DNA of 64,000 nt from Prunella strophiata (taxonomy: Eukaryota; Chordata; Aves; Passeriformes; Prunellidae): the NCBI GenBank assembly GCA_036583965.1, contig JAZBQD010000001.1, positions 30,724,597 through 30,788,596 on the forward strand, in the 5' to 3' direction. The position numbers and the translations under genes are program-made. Positions 63,784 through 64,000 of the stretch are shown in pieces (the stretch's first letter is position 1; each line of letters starts with the position of its first letter). Under the pieces are notes generated by a model that made no database searches, was not told where the DNA came from, and saw only the letters and a list, made by a program, of their open reading frames with translations.

Positions 63784-64000
63784 CAAGGCTGTTCACAAGA
63801 AAACCCGGTCACCCAGATCTGCTTTGTGTTTCTAATTCTTTCATTAATCCAGCCTGCTCCAAAACACCTACAAGTTTTAAGCAGAGCCATTGCAAAACAT
63901 CCAGGCCATTAAATTGCTTAGAACTACTATAGTGCACCTCCAAAAAAGTATACAGGGAGCCACCCCTTCCATTTCACTTAAAGTAATCCTAAACAAATTC
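63782..64000. other. Intronic, right end of window
   Basis: Short unremarkable intron sequence after the poly(T) tract. No feature is recognised. Confidence 0.6.

Noticed and set aside
1..64000. An undescribed multigene system, CRISPR array, prophage or bacterial island.
   Set aside because: The window is intronic vertebrate DNA with one recognisable gene. No operon-like coding runs, spaced direct repeats, tRNA or rRNA genes are present.

Overview
The window looks like avian nuclear DNA, most likely from a songbird or related bird. It contains two truncated CR1 LINE 3' ends of the avian type (6549-6691 and 57171-57236). It is AT-rich and CpG-poor, has few interspersed repeats, and shows no sign of Alu/L1-type mammalian elements. 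I see no bacterial-style gene organisation: almost all open frames in the window are chance frames of 60-145 codons.

One gene is recognisable: LRMDA (leucine-rich melanocyte differentiation associated; C10orf11 in human), on the minus strand. Two adjacent internal coding exons are present, at 44646-44772 (127 bp) and 34920-35059 (140 bp). They join in frame and encode the central leucine-rich repeats. The rest of the window is intron: 44773-64000 belongs to the intron upstream of these exons, 35060-44645 is the intron between them, and 1-34919 belongs to the intron downstream. The start codon, first exon(s), C-terminal exons and promoter are outside the window or not recognised. Introns of this size fit LRMDA, which is a very long gene in other vertebrates.

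The most notable feature is the 9.6-kb intron between the two exons. It begins with AT and ends with AC, has a U12-type donor (ATATCCTTTC) and a U12-type branch site (TCCTTAAC), and so should be removed by the minor spliceosome. The reading frame and the expected protein sequence fix these non-GT-AG boundaries.

Region by region: 1-34.9 kb is intron with one unrecognised exon-like segment (370-561), a possible old LTR-like block (about 4.84-5.25 kb), one CR1 end, simple repeats and a few segments that could be conserved noncoding elements. 35.1-44.6 kb is the AT-AC intron, with a short hairpin and simple repeats only. 44.8-64 kb has three ancient MIR-like SINE remnants, a second CR1 end, long homopolymer tracts and several stretches that read like constrained regulatory DNA. 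The clearest of these, around 58.45-58.76 kb, holds a perfect 16-bp palindrome of two TAATTA homeodomain sites near a TCF/LEF-type site. I found no tRNA, rRNA, CRISPR array, intact mobile element or undescribed multigene system.
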